A stretch of DNA of 64,000 bases from Oceanobacillus profundus (GTDB lineage Bacteria; Bacillota; Bacilli; Bacillales; Amphibacillaceae): contig NZ_QWEH01000015.1 in the NCBI RefSeq assembly GCF_003515705.1, positions 57,611 through 121,610 on the forward strand. Reading direction: 5' to 3'. This document shows positions 1 through 9,167 of this stretch, in pieces. Below the pieces are notes generated by a model, which worked only from the letters and a program-made list of their open reading frames with translations, was not told where the DNA came from and did no database searches. The translations under genes were made by a program, and so were the position numbers. Positions within the stretch are counted from its first letter, which is position 1. Every line of letters begins with the position of its first letter.

Positions 1-90
1 TTTATGAGGAGACAGCCTGTTTTTTAAAACAGAGTGTATGAATAAAACTTTGGGAGAGCCACTATCCAGGTTATTTTGGGACAGTTCCGT

Positions 91-786
91 CTAATAAGTT
101 TGCACAAAAATTCCGTCGTCTTCTAGCCATTCAGCTATAAAAACACTTTTATAATCTGCCACATTTTTCGATAAGAGCTGTGACTTTAACCAGTCTTCAT
201 CAAACCCGAGATCATTAACTTCATCCCATAATACTTTACTATCGCGAATGAGCGTAACAGGAGCATAAACAGGTTTAACGGGTAAATTGAAATCCTCTAC
301 TGTTGTTTTCTGGTATGGTGTTTTCTTTAAAATGCTTATTGATCCGTTCGCCTCCAAGTAACAAAAGGCAACTTCCCGAATAGAAAATGTTTCGCTTTGG
401 CGAAGTAAGCTTTGCAGTTGATTGATATTCATTCGATGTTTTTTCAGTGCCTCTCTGTCGACAATACCATTTTTTATAAGAGCAGCAGGTTTTCCCTCAA
501 AAAGACCACGGAAAAATAAAAGCTTCTGACCCAAAAATTCAACAATAATTAATAAAAATCCCCATAAGCACATGGAATAGAAAATATAAAAAGCTCCAAT
601 TTTATCTTCATATACAGCGTTTCCAAGTAATTCTCCCAAAATGATAGAGGCAATAAAAGTAAACGGTGATATTTGATTAATGATTTTCCTTCCAACAATC
701 TTAACAATAATAAACAACAAGAAAAACCCGAGGATAAGTTCGAAAGTTAGCTTAATAATCATTATAATTCCCCAATCTATTCCCAT
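91..786 (-). CDS. DUF421 (YetF-family) membrane protein
   Basis: Membrane protein of the DUF421/YetF family; the molecular role is not established. The N-terminal ~90 residues hold about three hydrophobic segments with the family-typical ISPF motif followed by an IILGELLGN stretch. The C-terminal half is the soluble domain, with the conserved KNGIVDREALKKHRMN region that resembles other YetF proteins. The length of 231 residues is normal. The ATG used has no clear ribosome site. An ATG eight codons later (about position 762) is preceded by GGGGA at good spacing and could be the true start. It stands alone, divergent from the regulator at 942. Family assignment is secure, function unknown. Confidence 0.88.
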   Translation of the reverse strand: MGIDWGIIMIIKLTFELILGFFLLFIIVKIVGRKIINQISPFTFIASIILGELLGNAVYEDKIGAFYIFYSMCLWGFLLIIVEFLGQKLLFFRGLFEGKPAALIKNGIVDREALKKHRMNINQLQSLLRQSETFSIREVAFCYLEANGSISILKKTPYQKTTVEDFNLPVKPVYAPVTLIRDSKVLWDEVNDLGFDEDWLKSQLLSKNVADYKSVFIAEWLEDDGIFVQTY

Positions 787-941
787 TCTAGTAAATCATT
801 TTATTTATTGCCACTTAGCATAAAATTATTACATATCCTCAAGAATGATTTACAGGTAACAATTCATAACATTAATGTTACACCATGTTGATAGACGGTC
901 AATTCAATACATAGCATACTAAGGGAGGAGGTGTGAAATGT

Positions 942-1376
942 ATGATAAATATGAATTTGAAACGACTCAGGCAACAGTATCAATATACACAGGAAGATTT
1001 AGCAGAAAAGTTAGGCGTCTCCCGCCAAGTAGTTGCCAAATGGGAAAAGGGGGAGTCGACACCTGATTTGTATTTCTGTATCAAACTAGCGGAACTATAC
1101 GATGTTACGATTGATAATTTGGTGAACTATGATGAAGAGAAATCCGGTGTATCTGTACCGCCGAAAGGGAAGCATTACTTTGGTGCAACGACAGTTGGAG
1201 AACGTGGGCAAATTGTTATCCCGAAAAAAGCGCGAGAACTTTTTCATATTGAAGCAGGTAATACTCTTCTTATTGTTGGTGATGAAGAACGAGGACTTGC
1301 GATTGTCCCACAAAATTATATGCAAGGATTTTTCCCGCAAAATGTCCTCCTTAATAAAAAGGAGGAATATGAATGA
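942..1376 (+). CDS. XRE helix-turn-helix / AbrB-like two-domain regulator
   Basis: Small transcription factor. Residues ~3-60 form an XRE-type helix-turn-helix (LRQQYQYTQEDLAEKLGVSR, then WEKGES). Residues ~80-125 resemble a SpoVT/AbrB swapped-hairpin domain (TTVGERGQIVIPKKARE). Combining two DNA-binding modules in one short protein is known but not common. The strong GGAGGAGGTG site at 924-933 best serves the ATG at 942; a GTG at 933 overlaps that site and is unlikely. The stop overlaps the start of the ABC ATPase gene by 4 bases, so it probably controls the exporter with which it is co-transcribed. Confidence 0.85.
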   Translation: MINMNLKRLRQQYQYTQEDLAEKLGVSRQVVAKWEKGESTPDLYFCIKLAELYDVTIDNLVNYDEEKSGVSVPPKGKHYFGATTVGERGQIVIPKKARELFHIEAGNTLLIVGDEERGLAIVPQNYMQGFFPQNVLLNKKEEYE

Positions 1377-2101
1377 TTGCAATTGAAACAAGAAATATAA
1401 CGAAACAATATGGTAATAAAAAGTCTATAAATGACGTGTCACTGACAATTAAAAAAGGCGAATTATTTTCACTGCTTGGTGTCAATGGCGCTGGAAAATC
1501 AACACTTATCAAAATGCTATCTTGTCTTGTTAAGCCAACTGGCGGCAAAGCCTCTATTTTCGGGTATGATGTGACGAAAGAGCCAGAACAAGTGAAAAAT
1601 GTTATTTCTGTCTCCCCGCAAGAAACAGCGATTGCACCGAATTTAACGGTATATGAAAATTTAGAGCTAATGACAGGAATACATGGTTTTTCAAAAAAGG
1701 ACCGTGAACAAAGAGTGAGAGAAATAATGGATACCTTTTCGCTTATGCCCTTCCAAAGGCAACGAAGCAAGACATTATCAGGAGGATGGAAGCGTCGTTT
1801 AAGTATCGCGATGGCTTTAATTACTGAGCCAGATATTTTATTTCTAGACGAACCAACTCTTGGGCTTGATATTTTAGCAAGGCGTGAACTCTGGAAAGTT
1901 ATTAAAGGGTTAAAAGGCAATGTTACAATTATATTAACGACACACTATTTAGAGGAAGCGGAAAGTTTATCAGATCGTATTTGTATTTTAAAGCAAGGTG
2001 AAGTGAAAGCGCTTGGTACAGCAGAGGAATTAATCGTCAAAACATCCACGCTATCTTTTGAGGATGCCTTTGTTGCTTTAGTAGAAGGGGTGTCGATATG
2101 A
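1373..2101 (+). CDS. ABC transporter ATP-binding protein (ABC-2 exporter)
   Basis: Cytoplasmic ATPase subunit of an ABC-2 type exporter. It shows Walker A GVNGAGKST (~residue 36), the signature LSGGWKRRLSIAMAL, Walker B DILFLDEPT and the switch His in TTHYLEEAE. Length 242 is slightly short compared with drug/bacteriocin exporters of the CcmA class, which often carry a C-terminal extension. It overlaps the upstream regulator gene and the downstream permease gene by 4 bases each, giving a tight three-gene operon. The substrate cannot be told from sequence; antibiotic or lipid export is typical of the class. Confidence 0.92.
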   Translation: MIAIETRNITKQYGNKKSINDVSLTIKKGELFSLLGVNGAGKSTLIKMLSCLVKPTGGKASIFGYDVTKEPEQVKNVISVSPQETAIAPNLTVYENLELMTGIHGFSKKDREQRVREIMDTFSLMPFQRQRSKTLSGGWKRRLSIAMALITEPDILFLDEPTLGLDILARRELWKVIKGLKGNVTIILTTHYLEEAESLSDRICILKQGEVKALGTAEELIVKTSTLSFEDAFVALVEGVSI

Positions 2102-2829
2102 AAATGATGATGTTTGGCTTCCGCACAACGAAAGAAATCATACGTGATCCTTTATCCATGTTCTTTGGCTTAGCGTTTCCGATTATTCTATTATTATTAC
2201 TAACATTCATTAACCAGAATATTCCGAACGATTTGTTCCATATTAGCAGTTTGGCGCCTGGTATAGTAGTCTTTGGCTTGTCGTTTATGACTTTATTTTC
2301 AGCACAAATGATTGCAAAAGACCGAGTTAGTGAATTATTAGCACGTTTGTTTACGACTCCAATGAAAGCATATGATTTTATACTCGGCTATACGCTGCCC
2401 CTAATTCCGATGTCGTTGGTGCAGGCAATGATTTGTTATGGCGTGTCAATCATGTTAGGAATGGATTTTACATTAAATGTTTTATTAGCGATTATTACTG
2501 TTTTACCAGTAGCGATTCTATTTATAGGGATAGGACTTTTATGTGGCAGTATTTTCAATGAAAAGGCGGTAGCAGGTATTTGCGGGGCATTGCTAACGAA
2601 TTTAACAGCTTGGCTCTCAGGAATATGGTTTAGTTTAGAATTAGTTGGCGGTTGGTTTGAAAAAATCGCGTATGCTCTTCCATTTGTGCATGCTGTTGAT
2701 ATGGGGAAAGCAGTGTTTAGTGGAGATTATTCAAACATCTTTCCTCATATATGGTGGGTAGTAGGTTATGGTTTAGTGATTACCGTGTTAGCAATTTATA
2801 TCTTTCAATGGAAAATGAAAAACAGATAA
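2098..2829 (+). CDS. ABC-2 type permease
   Basis: Membrane subunit partnering the ATPase at 1373. The 243 residues contain about six hydrophobic segments, with the conserved ABC-2 layout: a first helix after a short cytoplasmic start (DPLSMFFGLAFPIILLLLL), and a YALPFVHAVD motif before the last helices. The start codon sits inside the ATPase stop region (4-base overlap), so the two are translationally coupled. It is the last gene of the operon; an imperfect hairpin with a T-run follows. Substrate unknown. Confidence 0.9.
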   Translation: MKMMMFGFRTTKEIIRDPLSMFFGLAFPIILLLLLTFINQNIPNDLFHISSLAPGIVVFGLSFMTLFSAQMIAKDRVSELLARLFTTPMKAYDFILGYTLPLIPMSLVQAMICYGVSIMLGMDFTLNVLLAIITVLPVAILFIGIGLLCGSIFNEKAVAGICGALLTNLTAWLSGIWFSLELVGGWFEKIAYALPFVHAVDMGKAVFSGDYSNIFPHIWWVVGYGLVITVLAIYIFQWKMKNR

Positions 2830-2868
2830 AGTGATGCAAAAGGTAAACATTTAGCATCAAAACGTTTC

Positions 2869-2908
2869 AAAGGCTCTTTTCATTTATGTAAAAAAGGGTC
2901 TTTTTTGT
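2869..2908 (+). terminator. Probable terminator of the XRE-AbrB/ABC operon
   Basis: AAAGGCTCTTTT at 2869-2880 pairs imperfectly (G-T pairs and one bulge) with the AAAAGGGTC-TTTT segment around 2893-2904, ending in a run of six T. A separate small inverted repeat GATGC/GCATC lies just before it (2832-2857). The rest of the gap to the Fur box shows no gene. Confidence 0.4.
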
Positions 2909-3074
2909 GTTTTTAACGGAGAAAATCATAATTAGACAACGACATGATTTTCTATTGTTGAATAAATCGCTATAGGAAAAATGGAGCTATATCTATATTA
3001 TAAACTCGTGGCTTTTCTAAGCTTACCTGCCAACAAATAAAGTATAGGAAATGAATCTAGAATTAAAAAAATTC

Positions 3075-3124
3075 TTGACAATCTATTAAAGTTAGCATAA
3101 ATTTGATAATGATAATCATTATCA
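3075..3124 (+). promoter_or_regulatory. Promoter with perfect Fur box
   Basis: TTGACA at 3075-3080 and TAAATT at 3098-3103 are separated by 17 bases. Immediately downstream, 3104-3124 is a perfect inverted repeat built from TGATAAT units (core GATAATGATAATCATTATC), the classical iron-box. Fur bound here would cover the transcription start, so the operon is expected to be induced by iron starvation. The in-frame TTG at 3103 lies within this site and is therefore not the start of the lipoprotein. Confidence 0.93.
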
Positions 3125-3144
3125 ACATAATGGGGGTATGTCAA

Positions 3145-4209
3145 ATGAATACATATCGAAAAAGTTTAATTAGCGCATTACTATTTTTAATAGTGTTTAT
3201 GATTGCTTTAGTTGGCTGTTCACAAAAATCAGATACAGCACCTGCACCGGCTGATGATAATGACGCATCAGAATCCGCGTCTGCAGAATCTGAATATCCA
3301 ATTGTTATCGAGCATGCTTTCGGCGAAACGGAAGTAACTAGCAAGCCTGAACGTGTAGTTACGGTTCAATGGGGCAATCATGATGTTGCACTTGCTCTGG
3401 ATGTTGTACCTGTAGGCTTCTCTGCAGCAAATTTTGGCGTTCAGGATGATAGTGGTCTTTTGCCTTGGACAGCTGAAAAGCTTGATGAGCTTGGTGCAAA
3501 AGATCCAAATGTCTTCCAAGATACAGACGGTCTTGACTTTGAGGCCATTTCAGATGCAGACCCAGACGTCATTTTGGCAGCATACTCTGGTATAACACAG
3601 GAGGATTACGACCTTCTCAGTCAAATTGCTCCAGTCGTAGCATTTCCGACAGCTGCTTGGGCAACTACATGGCGTGAGCAAGTTAGTTTAAATGCAGCGG
3701 GAATGGGCATGAAGGAAGAAGGCGAACAGCTTATTAAAGACATCGAAGACATGGTAAACGAGAAATTGACGGAATATCCGCAGATTGAAGGCAAGAAGGT
3801 TGTTTGGGTTAACTTCTCGGCTGACGATATGTCTAAATTGCATATTTACACTCCGATAGACTCTCGAGTCTCTTTCCTGCATGAGCTTGGGATGGATTAT
3901 CCTGATAGTATTACGGAACAAATTACGGACCCTAACAGCTACTCGCTGAATTTAAGTGCTGAGAATGCTGCGGATCTTTACGATGCTGATCTAATTATTG
4001 GTTATGGTAATGATGAATTACTACAAACTCTTCAAGCAGATCCATTGCTTGGAAAAATCCCTGCAATCGAGAGAGGTTCTGTTGCGTTCATTGAAAGTGA
4101 TACACCTTTAGTAGCTGCTGGAACTCCGAATCCACTTTCGATTACGTACACGATTGATGAATACCTGGAATTAATAGGAGGAGCTATTGACAAGATAGAT
4201 GAAAAGTAG
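3145..4209 (+). CDS. Ferric siderophore-binding lipoprotein
   Basis: Extracytoplasmic binding protein for a ferric siderophore or ferric citrate-type ligand. The signal peptide ends in a lipobox with Cys25 (LVGC), followed by an Ala/Asp/Ser-rich linker. The TroA/FepB-type fold is indicated by the KPERVVTVQWGNHDVALALD motif at the first lobe and the DPDVILAAYSG motif. The ATG at 3145 is preceded by GGGGG at 8 bases; in-frame upstream codons run back into the Fur box. First gene of an operon with two FecCD permeases and an ATPase. The ligand cannot be assigned; FepB-like or YfiY-like proteins are closest by memory. Confidence 0.92.
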   Translation: MNTYRKSLISALLFLIVFMIALVGCSQKSDTAPAPADDNDASESASAESEYPIVIEHAFGETEVTSKPERVVTVQWGNHDVALALDVVPVGFSAANFGVQDDSGLLPWTAEKLDELGAKDPNVFQDTDGLDFEAISDADPDVILAAYSGITQEDYDLLSQIAPVVAFPTAAWATTWREQVSLNAAGMGMKEEGEQLIKDIEDMVNEKLTEYPQIEGKKVVWVNFSADDMSKLHIYTPIDSRVSFLHELGMDYPDSITEQITDPNSYSLNLSAENAADLYDADLIIGYGNDELLQTLQADPLLGKIPAIERGSVAFIESDTPLVAAGTPNPLSITYTIDEYLELIGGAIDKIDEK

Positions 4210-5242
4210 TTCAGCAGTTTCAAAGATGCATGAAGTCAATTCACATATACCGAAAAATTTCATGGTAGTTTTAGTAATTGGTTTTGTCTTGCTCGGGTTG
4301 AGTGTGTTTCTCTCCTTATCACTAGGCTCTCGAATGGTAGGCTTACAGGAAGTACTGGACGGCTTATTCCGTCAAGATATAGACTCTTATGAAGCAAATG
4401 TTGTCCGTAAAAGGATATCACGTACCGTTTTCAGTTTGTTTTGCGGAGCGGCACTCGGAGTTTCGGGAGCGCTTATGCAGGCGGTCACTCGCAACCCGAT
4501 TGCCGACCCAAGTATATTGGGAGTGAACACGGGAGCATCCCTATTTGTTGTTTTTGGAATAGCATTTTTGAATATAAGCAGTGCACATCAATATATATGG
4601 CTAGCGTTGGCTGGTGCTGCAATTACTTCGGTTTTCGTATTCGGAATCGGTTCTCTTGGGCGTAGTGGGGCCACGCCGATCAAACTTGTTCTTGCGGGGG
4701 CTGCCACAACTGCAGCCCTTTCCTCTTTGGTTGTCGCAATCATGATTCCACGTTCTCATGTTATGGATCAGTTTAGATTTTGGCAGGTTGGAAGCGTCGG
4801 TTCGGCAACTTGGGATGGTATTGCTACCTTCATTCCCTTTTTGCTAATCGGAATACTGATAGCTATTCTGTCTGCACCAGCACTAAACGCATTGGCATTA
4901 GGGGACGCTATTGCGACTGGACTAGGTGTCCGGATCGGAATATTAAGGCTTGTTGCAGCTCTTGGGGCTGTTCTTTTATGTGGTGCAGCTACAGCGCTGG
5001 CCGGTCCAATTGGCTTTGTGGGACTTTTATCTACTCATGTTATGCGCCTTGTACTTGGTCCCGATCTGCGTTTTGTTATTCCGATGTCGGCAATTTCAGG
5101 TGCAGTCATATTGACGATTTCTGATGTGAGCGGCAGGGTAATCGGGAGTCCTGGCGAGCTTGAAGTCGGCGTGGTTACAGCATTTATTGGGGCTCCATTA
5201 CTAATTATATTAGCTATGAGATCGAAAGTGAGTTCGTTATGA
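4199..5242 (+). CDS. FecCD-type siderophore permease, first subunit
   Basis: One of two homologous membrane subunits of the iron-siderophore importer. It has about ten hydrophobic helices and the family motifs LMQAVTRNPIADPSILGVNTGA (in shorter pieces: QAVTRNPIADP and LGVNTGAS) near residue 95, and GLLSTHVMRLVLGPD, the cytoplasmic ATPase-contact loop. 347 residues is normal. It overlaps the lipoprotein gene by 11 bases. The AGGAGG at 4176-4181 is 17 bases upstream, longer than ideal, so an ATG at 4229 cannot be excluded. Works with the proteins at 3145, 5239 and 6270. Confidence 0.92.
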   Translation: MKSSSAVSKMHEVNSHIPKNFMVVLVIGFVLLGLSVFLSLSLGSRMVGLQEVLDGLFRQDIDSYEANVVRKRISRTVFSLFCGAALGVSGALMQAVTRNPIADPSILGVNTGASLFVVFGIAFLNISSAHQYIWLALAGAAITSVFVFGIGSLGRSGATPIKLVLAGAATTAALSSLVVAIMIPRSHVMDQFRFWQVGSVGSATWDGIATFIPFLLIGILIAILSAPALNALALGDAIATGLGVRIGILRLVAALGAVLLCGAATALAGPIGFVGLLSTHVMRLVLGPDLRFVIPMSAISGAVILTISDVSGRVIGSPGELEVGVVTAFIGAPLLIILAMRSKVSSL

Positions 5243-6270
5243 AAAATGAATCTATTGCGTTTATTATGGCGGGAAGGCGTCAAAGGCACCGCCGATGGAT
5301 ACTGGTTACCAGCTTTCTAGTTGTTCTTGCATGCATTCTTTGCGGTGCGATGCTTCTATTAGGAAATACGATTCACCCAGTGAAAGATGTAATCCGAGCA
5401 CTTTTGGGAGAGCAGATTCAAGGTGTCTCATTTGCAGTTAATACGATACGTCTGCCGAGAATGCTAGCAGGTGTTTTTGCTGGTTTTGCATTCGGTGTTG
5501 CGGGTGACATTTTCCAAACGATGTTGCGTAATCCACTTGCAAATCCGAATGTAATTGGTATTACCACAGGATCCAGTGCAGCGGCTGTTTTTTGTATTGT
5601 TATTTTGCATGCAAGTGGTGCTGTCGTTTCAATTGCTTCCGTGATTGCCGGTCTTGCTACAGTAACATTCATCTATATTTTATCCAGAGGAAGGTCCTTT
5701 TCCATCGGACGATTAATCCTGATTGGAATAGGCGTCCAAGCAATGCTTAATGCGCTGATATCCTATCTTTTGCTAGTTGGTGCGGAGCAAGATATACCAG
5801 CGGCGCTCAGATGGCTCAGTGGTAGTCTGAATGGCTCTCAAATGCATGAACTGCCACCGCTTATCCTATCGGTTTTTATCTTTGCGCCTATCGTTATCAT
5901 GCTAGCGAAGCAGCTTAGTATATTAGAACTCGGAGAACAGTCGGCAACTTCTCTTGGGATAAATACCGACAGGACAAGAATGTTGCTGATTTTGAGTTCC
6001 GTCTGTATGATTTCCCTTGCGACTTCTACTACTGGACCAATAGCCTTTGTATCTTTTCTTTCAGGTCCAATCGCAAAGAGGCTGGTCGGTGTTGGGTTCT
6101 CAAATGTAATTCCAGCAGGCCTTGTTGGTATTAATTTGGTTTTGGCAGCAGATCTAATCGGGCAGTTTGCTTTTGTGGTCAGATATCCTGTAGGCATCAT
6201 AACGGGAATAATCGGAGCACCGTATTTGATTTACTTGCTAATCCGAATGAATCGAAAGGGGGAATTATAA
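5239..6270 (+). CDS. FecCD-type siderophore permease, second subunit
   Basis: Second membrane subunit of the same importer. It shows the motifs FQTMLRNPLANPNVIGITTG near residue 95 and the coupling loop FLSGPIAKRLVGVG, with about ten hydrophobic segments over 343 residues. It starts 4 bases before the end of the first permease gene and its stop codon overlaps the ATG of the ATPase gene, so translation is coupled through the operon. Its N-terminus carries a basic stretch (RRQRHRRW) before the first helix, consistent with the inside-positive rule. Confidence 0.92.
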   Translation: MKNESIAFIMAGRRQRHRRWILVTSFLVVLACILCGAMLLLGNTIHPVKDVIRALLGEQIQGVSFAVNTIRLPRMLAGVFAGFAFGVAGDIFQTMLRNPLANPNVIGITTGSSAAAVFCIVILHASGAVVSIASVIAGLATVTFIYILSRGRSFSIGRLILIGIGVQAMLNALISYLLLVGAEQDIPAALRWLSGSLNGSQMHELPPLILSVFIFAPIVIMLAKQLSILELGEQSATSLGINTDRTRMLLILSSVCMISLATSTTGPIAFVSFLSGPIAKRLVGVGFSNVIPAGLVGINLVLAADLIGQFAFVVRYPVGIITGIIGAPYLIYLLIRMNRKGEL

Positions 6271-7085
6271 TGAAACAGACACATCTTTTCGAAGCTGAGC
6301 AATTAGTAGCAGGCTATGATAATAAAACGGTTATCCAAGAGGTAAGCCTTACGATTCCCAGTAATAAAATAAGCGTTATTATTGGAGCGAATGCTTCTGG
6401 AAAATCAACACTTCTTAAAACATTAGCACGGCTTATAAAACCGATATCTGGAAAAATCAATCTGGATGGGAAATCAATTACCAAAATACCGTCAAAACAG
6501 TTGGCGCGGGTTTTAGGGCTGCTGCCACAATCGCCCATTGTGCCAGAAGGAATCTCTGTCGCAGATTTAGTAGGAAGGGGAAGATTCCCGCATCAATCCA
6601 TGCTTAGCGGATGGACAAAGAAAGACTATGAGGCAGTTGCTGAAGCGATGAGAATTATGGATATAACAAAGCTTGCCAATCATAATATTGACGAGCTGTC
6701 AGGTGGCCAAAGACAGCGTGTCTGGATTGCAATGGCGCTAGCGCAACAGACAGATATTCTATTTCTCGATGAACCGACAACCTTTTTAGATATTACATAC
6801 CAGGTTGAAATTCTTGATATGCTTACAGACCTTAATCAAAAGATGGGAACTACAATTGTAATGGTTCTGCATGATATCAACTTGTCTGCCCGTTATGCGG
6901 ACAATATATTTGCTATTCATAATGGAAAACTTGTTGCTGAGGGGGAGCCATCAAATGTCATTACAAGCTCTTTAGTGAAGGACGTCTTTGGTCTTGATTG
7001 CATTGTGGTAGAGGATCCGATTTCAGGATCCCCTTCTGTGGTGCCGATAGGACGACATCATGTTAACAATGAGTATACGCCTTGA
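6270..7085 (+). CDS. Siderophore ABC transporter ATP-binding protein
   Basis: ATPase of the FecE/FhuC/YusV type energising ferric-siderophore import. It has Walker A GANASGKST (~residue 41; GANASGKS is the family's normal variant), signature LSGGQRQRVWIAMALAQ, Walker B ILFLDEPTTFLD and the switch region MVLHDINLSARYAD. 271 residues, normal length. The ATG overlaps the preceding TAA. It closes the four-gene operon and is followed by a strong hairpin terminator. Confidence 0.94.
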   Translation: MKQTHLFEAEQLVAGYDNKTVIQEVSLTIPSNKISVIIGANASGKSTLLKTLARLIKPISGKINLDGKSITKIPSKQLARVLGLLPQSPIVPEGISVADLVGRGRFPHQSMLSGWTKKDYEAVAEAMRIMDITKLANHNIDELSGGQRQRVWIAMALAQQTDILFLDEPTTFLDITYQVEILDMLTDLNQKMGTTIVMVLHDINLSARYADNIFAIHNGKLVAEGEPSNVITSSLVKDVFGLDCIVVEDPISGSPSVVPIGRHHVNNEYTP

Positions 7086-7094
7086 AGACATGTA

Positions 7095-7130
7095 TAAAGC
7101 AGTGGATATCTTTTTATATCCACTGCTTTA
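7095..7130. terminator. Strong hairpin terminator
   Basis: A perfect 15-bp stem (7095-7109 with 7116-7130, containing AAAGCAGTGGATAT) with a 6-base loop, 10 bases after the iron operon. It ends the plus-strand operon and could also serve the minus-strand aldo/keto reductase gene. Confidence 0.8.
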
Positions 7131-7250
7131 TATTAGCTACTTAAATAGCTATCCTGTTTTCCATCATTAAAAGTTTATTTTTTGTAATTCTTTCGGTTTC
7201 AATACACCGATATCTTTAATCAAGATGTGTAGCATAACTAAATTTGACCA

Positions 7251-8186
7251 CTACGATTTAAAAATCCGATCAATCGTTTCAATTTCCTCATTTGTTAATG
7301 TAACATCAAGTGTTTTTAAATTGCTTTGCACCTGATCAGGGTTTTTTGCCCCAGGAATAATGACATCAATGGCACCTCTTGTTAAATACCAAGCAAGCAC
7401 AATATTTGCAACATCTGTATCTTTTCCATTTGCAATGTTTCGAATCTGTTCTACCTTTTCAAGATTGTTTTTAAATGTCTCTCCCTGGAAATATGGAAGT
7501 CCTGCGCGTAAATCATCAAATTTCGAGTCTTTATTGTATTTCCCCGCTAATAAGCCAGCTACAAGCGGGAAAAACTGCACAAAGGAGATGTTTTGTTCCA
7601 ACGCGTAAGGCAATAATTCTTTTTCTGCCTCACGATTTAGCAAACTGTATTCTCCCTGGTATACATCGACATAGCCATCTTTATTGGCCTCTTTTAATTG
7701 ATCCATTGAAAAATTCGATAGGCCAATTGCTCTTATTTTCCCTTCATCCTTCAATGCTTTTAATGCGCCAACTGCTTCATCTTTAGGTGTATTCTCATCT
7801 GGATAGTGAATATATAATAAATCAATATAATCGGTTTTCAATCGTTTTAGGCTTTTTTCAACCTCTTCTTTTAAGAAAGCAGGAGAATTATCATGGCTCA
7901 TTTCATTTCCATTGAAAATTGGAGAAACCTTTGTTGCAATGACTAGGTCAGAGCGCTTTCCTGTTTCTTGCACGACTTCACCGATCAATTCTTCTGAGTA
8001 ACCGGGACCATATAGATAGGCGGTATCAATAAAGTCTACTCCATTGTTAATTGCAAAACGAACCGTATCCTTACCCTGTTCATTATTCAAATTAGGGAAA
8101 AGGTTATGTCCACCAATCTTATTTGTCCCAATACCAACCGGATTTACATATAAATCTGTCTTGCCAATTTGCACTTTCTCTGTCAT
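7251..8186 (-). CDS. Aldo/keto reductase
   Basis: NAD(P)H-dependent oxidoreductase of the aldo/keto reductase superfamily, close in layout to B. subtilis IolS/YccK. The catalytic tetrad is visible as Asp54 and Tyr59 (FIDTAYLYG), Lys86 (IATKVS) and His127 (LLYIHYPD); the C-terminal part has the cofactor-site [10 protein letters not shown] motif. 311 residues. The ATG at 8186 is preceded (on the minus strand) by AAGGAG at about 9 bases; a longer in-frame start at 8276 has no ribosome site. Single gene; the physiological substrate is unknown. Confidence 0.92.
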   Translation of the reverse strand: MTEKVQIGKTDLYVNPVGIGTNKIGGHNLFPNLNNEQGKDTVRFAINNGVDFIDTAYLYGPGYSEELIGEVVQETGKRSDLVIATKVSPIFNGNEMSHDNSPAFLKEEVEKSLKRLKTDYIDLLYIHYPDENTPKDEAVGALKALKDEGKIRAIGLSNFSMDQLKEANKDGYVDVYQGEYSLLNREAEKELLPYALEQNISFVQFFPLVAGLLAGKYNKDSKFDDLRAGLPYFQGETFKNNLEKVEQIRNIANGKDTDVANIVLAWYLTRGAIDVIIPGAKNPDQVQSNLKTLDVTLTNEEIETIDRIFKS

Positions 8187-8468
8187 AGGGAGCACTCCTT
8201 TTACAGTTTTATATATTTTAAATAACCTCCTATTGGAGATTAAATAATTAATGCCGTGTTGAAATGGTAAATTCAAAATTACGCATAAATTTAAAAATTT
8301 TCTTCTCTAAGGAAGTATATATCAGCTGTGTTTCTTGGGCAATAAATCTGCTTTTTTATTTCATCGTAAAATAATAAGTGTTAGTTCCTTAAAAAAGGCA
8401 TGGTATATAGGTTATACTGAAAGCAATTAGATAAGAAATAACAGTAAAACTTAAAAGGACGGTTTCCG
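8187..8468. other. Intergenic region between divergent genes
   Basis: About 280 bases between the aldo/keto reductase and the response regulator. AT-rich, holding the reductase ribosome site near 8190-8200 and the response regulator ribosome site (AAAAGGACGG) at about 8453-8462. No convincing further gene or repeat was seen. Confidence 0.4.
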
Positions 8469-9167
8469 ATGGCGAAGATTTTAATTATAGAAGATGACCC
8501 AAAGATCGCATTACTTCTGCAAAATCACCTTGAAAAGTATGGATATAAAGCGGTTATAACGGAACAGTTTGATGCGGTAACCGAAGTGTTTAAACTGGTG
8601 CTGCCAGATCTTGTTTTATTAGATATTAATTTGCCGAGCTTTGATGGGTTCTATTGGTGTCGCCAGATTAGACAAATTTCAACTTGTCCGATTTTATTTA
8701 TTTCGGCACGATCTGGAGAAATGGATCAGGTAATGGCATTAGAGAATGGCGGCGATGATTTTATCACGAAGCCATTTGCTTATGAAGTGGTCACGGCAAA
8801 AATTCGCAGCAGTCTGCGCCGGGCATATGGAGGGTATGCCCCCAAGGTAAAGGAACGAGTAGTTGAATTGAATGGTTTGACACTTTATGTGGAACGAATG
8901 GAACTAGGCAAGGATAAAGGACTTGTTTCGCTTACAAAGAAAGAGGCTGTTCTGCTTGAGGTGCTAATGAAGCGTTCGCCGCGGGTGGTTGCAAGAGAAG
9001 TGCTATTGGAAAAATTGTGGGATGATCAATCATTTGTCGATGAAAATACGCTTAATGTTAATGTAACGAGAGTTCGTAAAAAGCTGCAGGATTTGAGTAT
9101 AGAAGATGCTATTGAAACAATTCGAGGTGCAGGCTATCGACTCGTGCCGAATTGGGAGACTTCCTAA
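8469..9167 (+). CDS. BceR-like response regulator
   Basis: OmpR/PhoB-family response regulator of a peptide-antibiotic sensing system. The receiver domain occupies residues ~1-115, with acidic pocket EDD (8-10), phosphoacceptor Asp in LVLLDINLP (~residue 53) and Lys in FITKPF. The winged-helix DNA-binding domain follows from ~130, ending in TIRGAGYRL. The stop codon overlaps the start of the kinase gene (TAATG). The kinase type and the downstream ABC genes place it in the Bce/Psd/Yxd group, which responds to cell-wall-active peptides. Confidence 0.92.
   Translation: MAKILIIEDDPKIALLLQNHLEKYGYKAVITEQFDAVTEVFKLVLPDLVLLDINLPSFDGFYWCRQIRQISTCPILFISARSGEMDQVMALENGGDDFITKPFAYEVVTAKIRSSLRRAYGGYAPKVKERVVELNGLTLYVERMELGKDKGLVSLTKKEAVLLEVLMKRSPRVVAREVLLEKLWDDQSFVDENTLNVNVTRVRKKLQDLSIEDAIETIRGAGYRLVPNWETS

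Noticed and set aside
1351..1920. Long antisense ORF opposite the ABC ATPase
   Set aside because: The plus strand carries a full ABC ATPase with all motifs; the antisense frame has no family features.
3103..3144. N-terminal extension of the siderophore-binding lipoprotein from TTG 3103
   Set aside because: This start lies inside the Fur box and the extension would spoil the signal peptide.
9152..9166. Longer TTG start of the histidine kinase
   Set aside because: It lies on the GGGAG site that serves the ATG at 9167.
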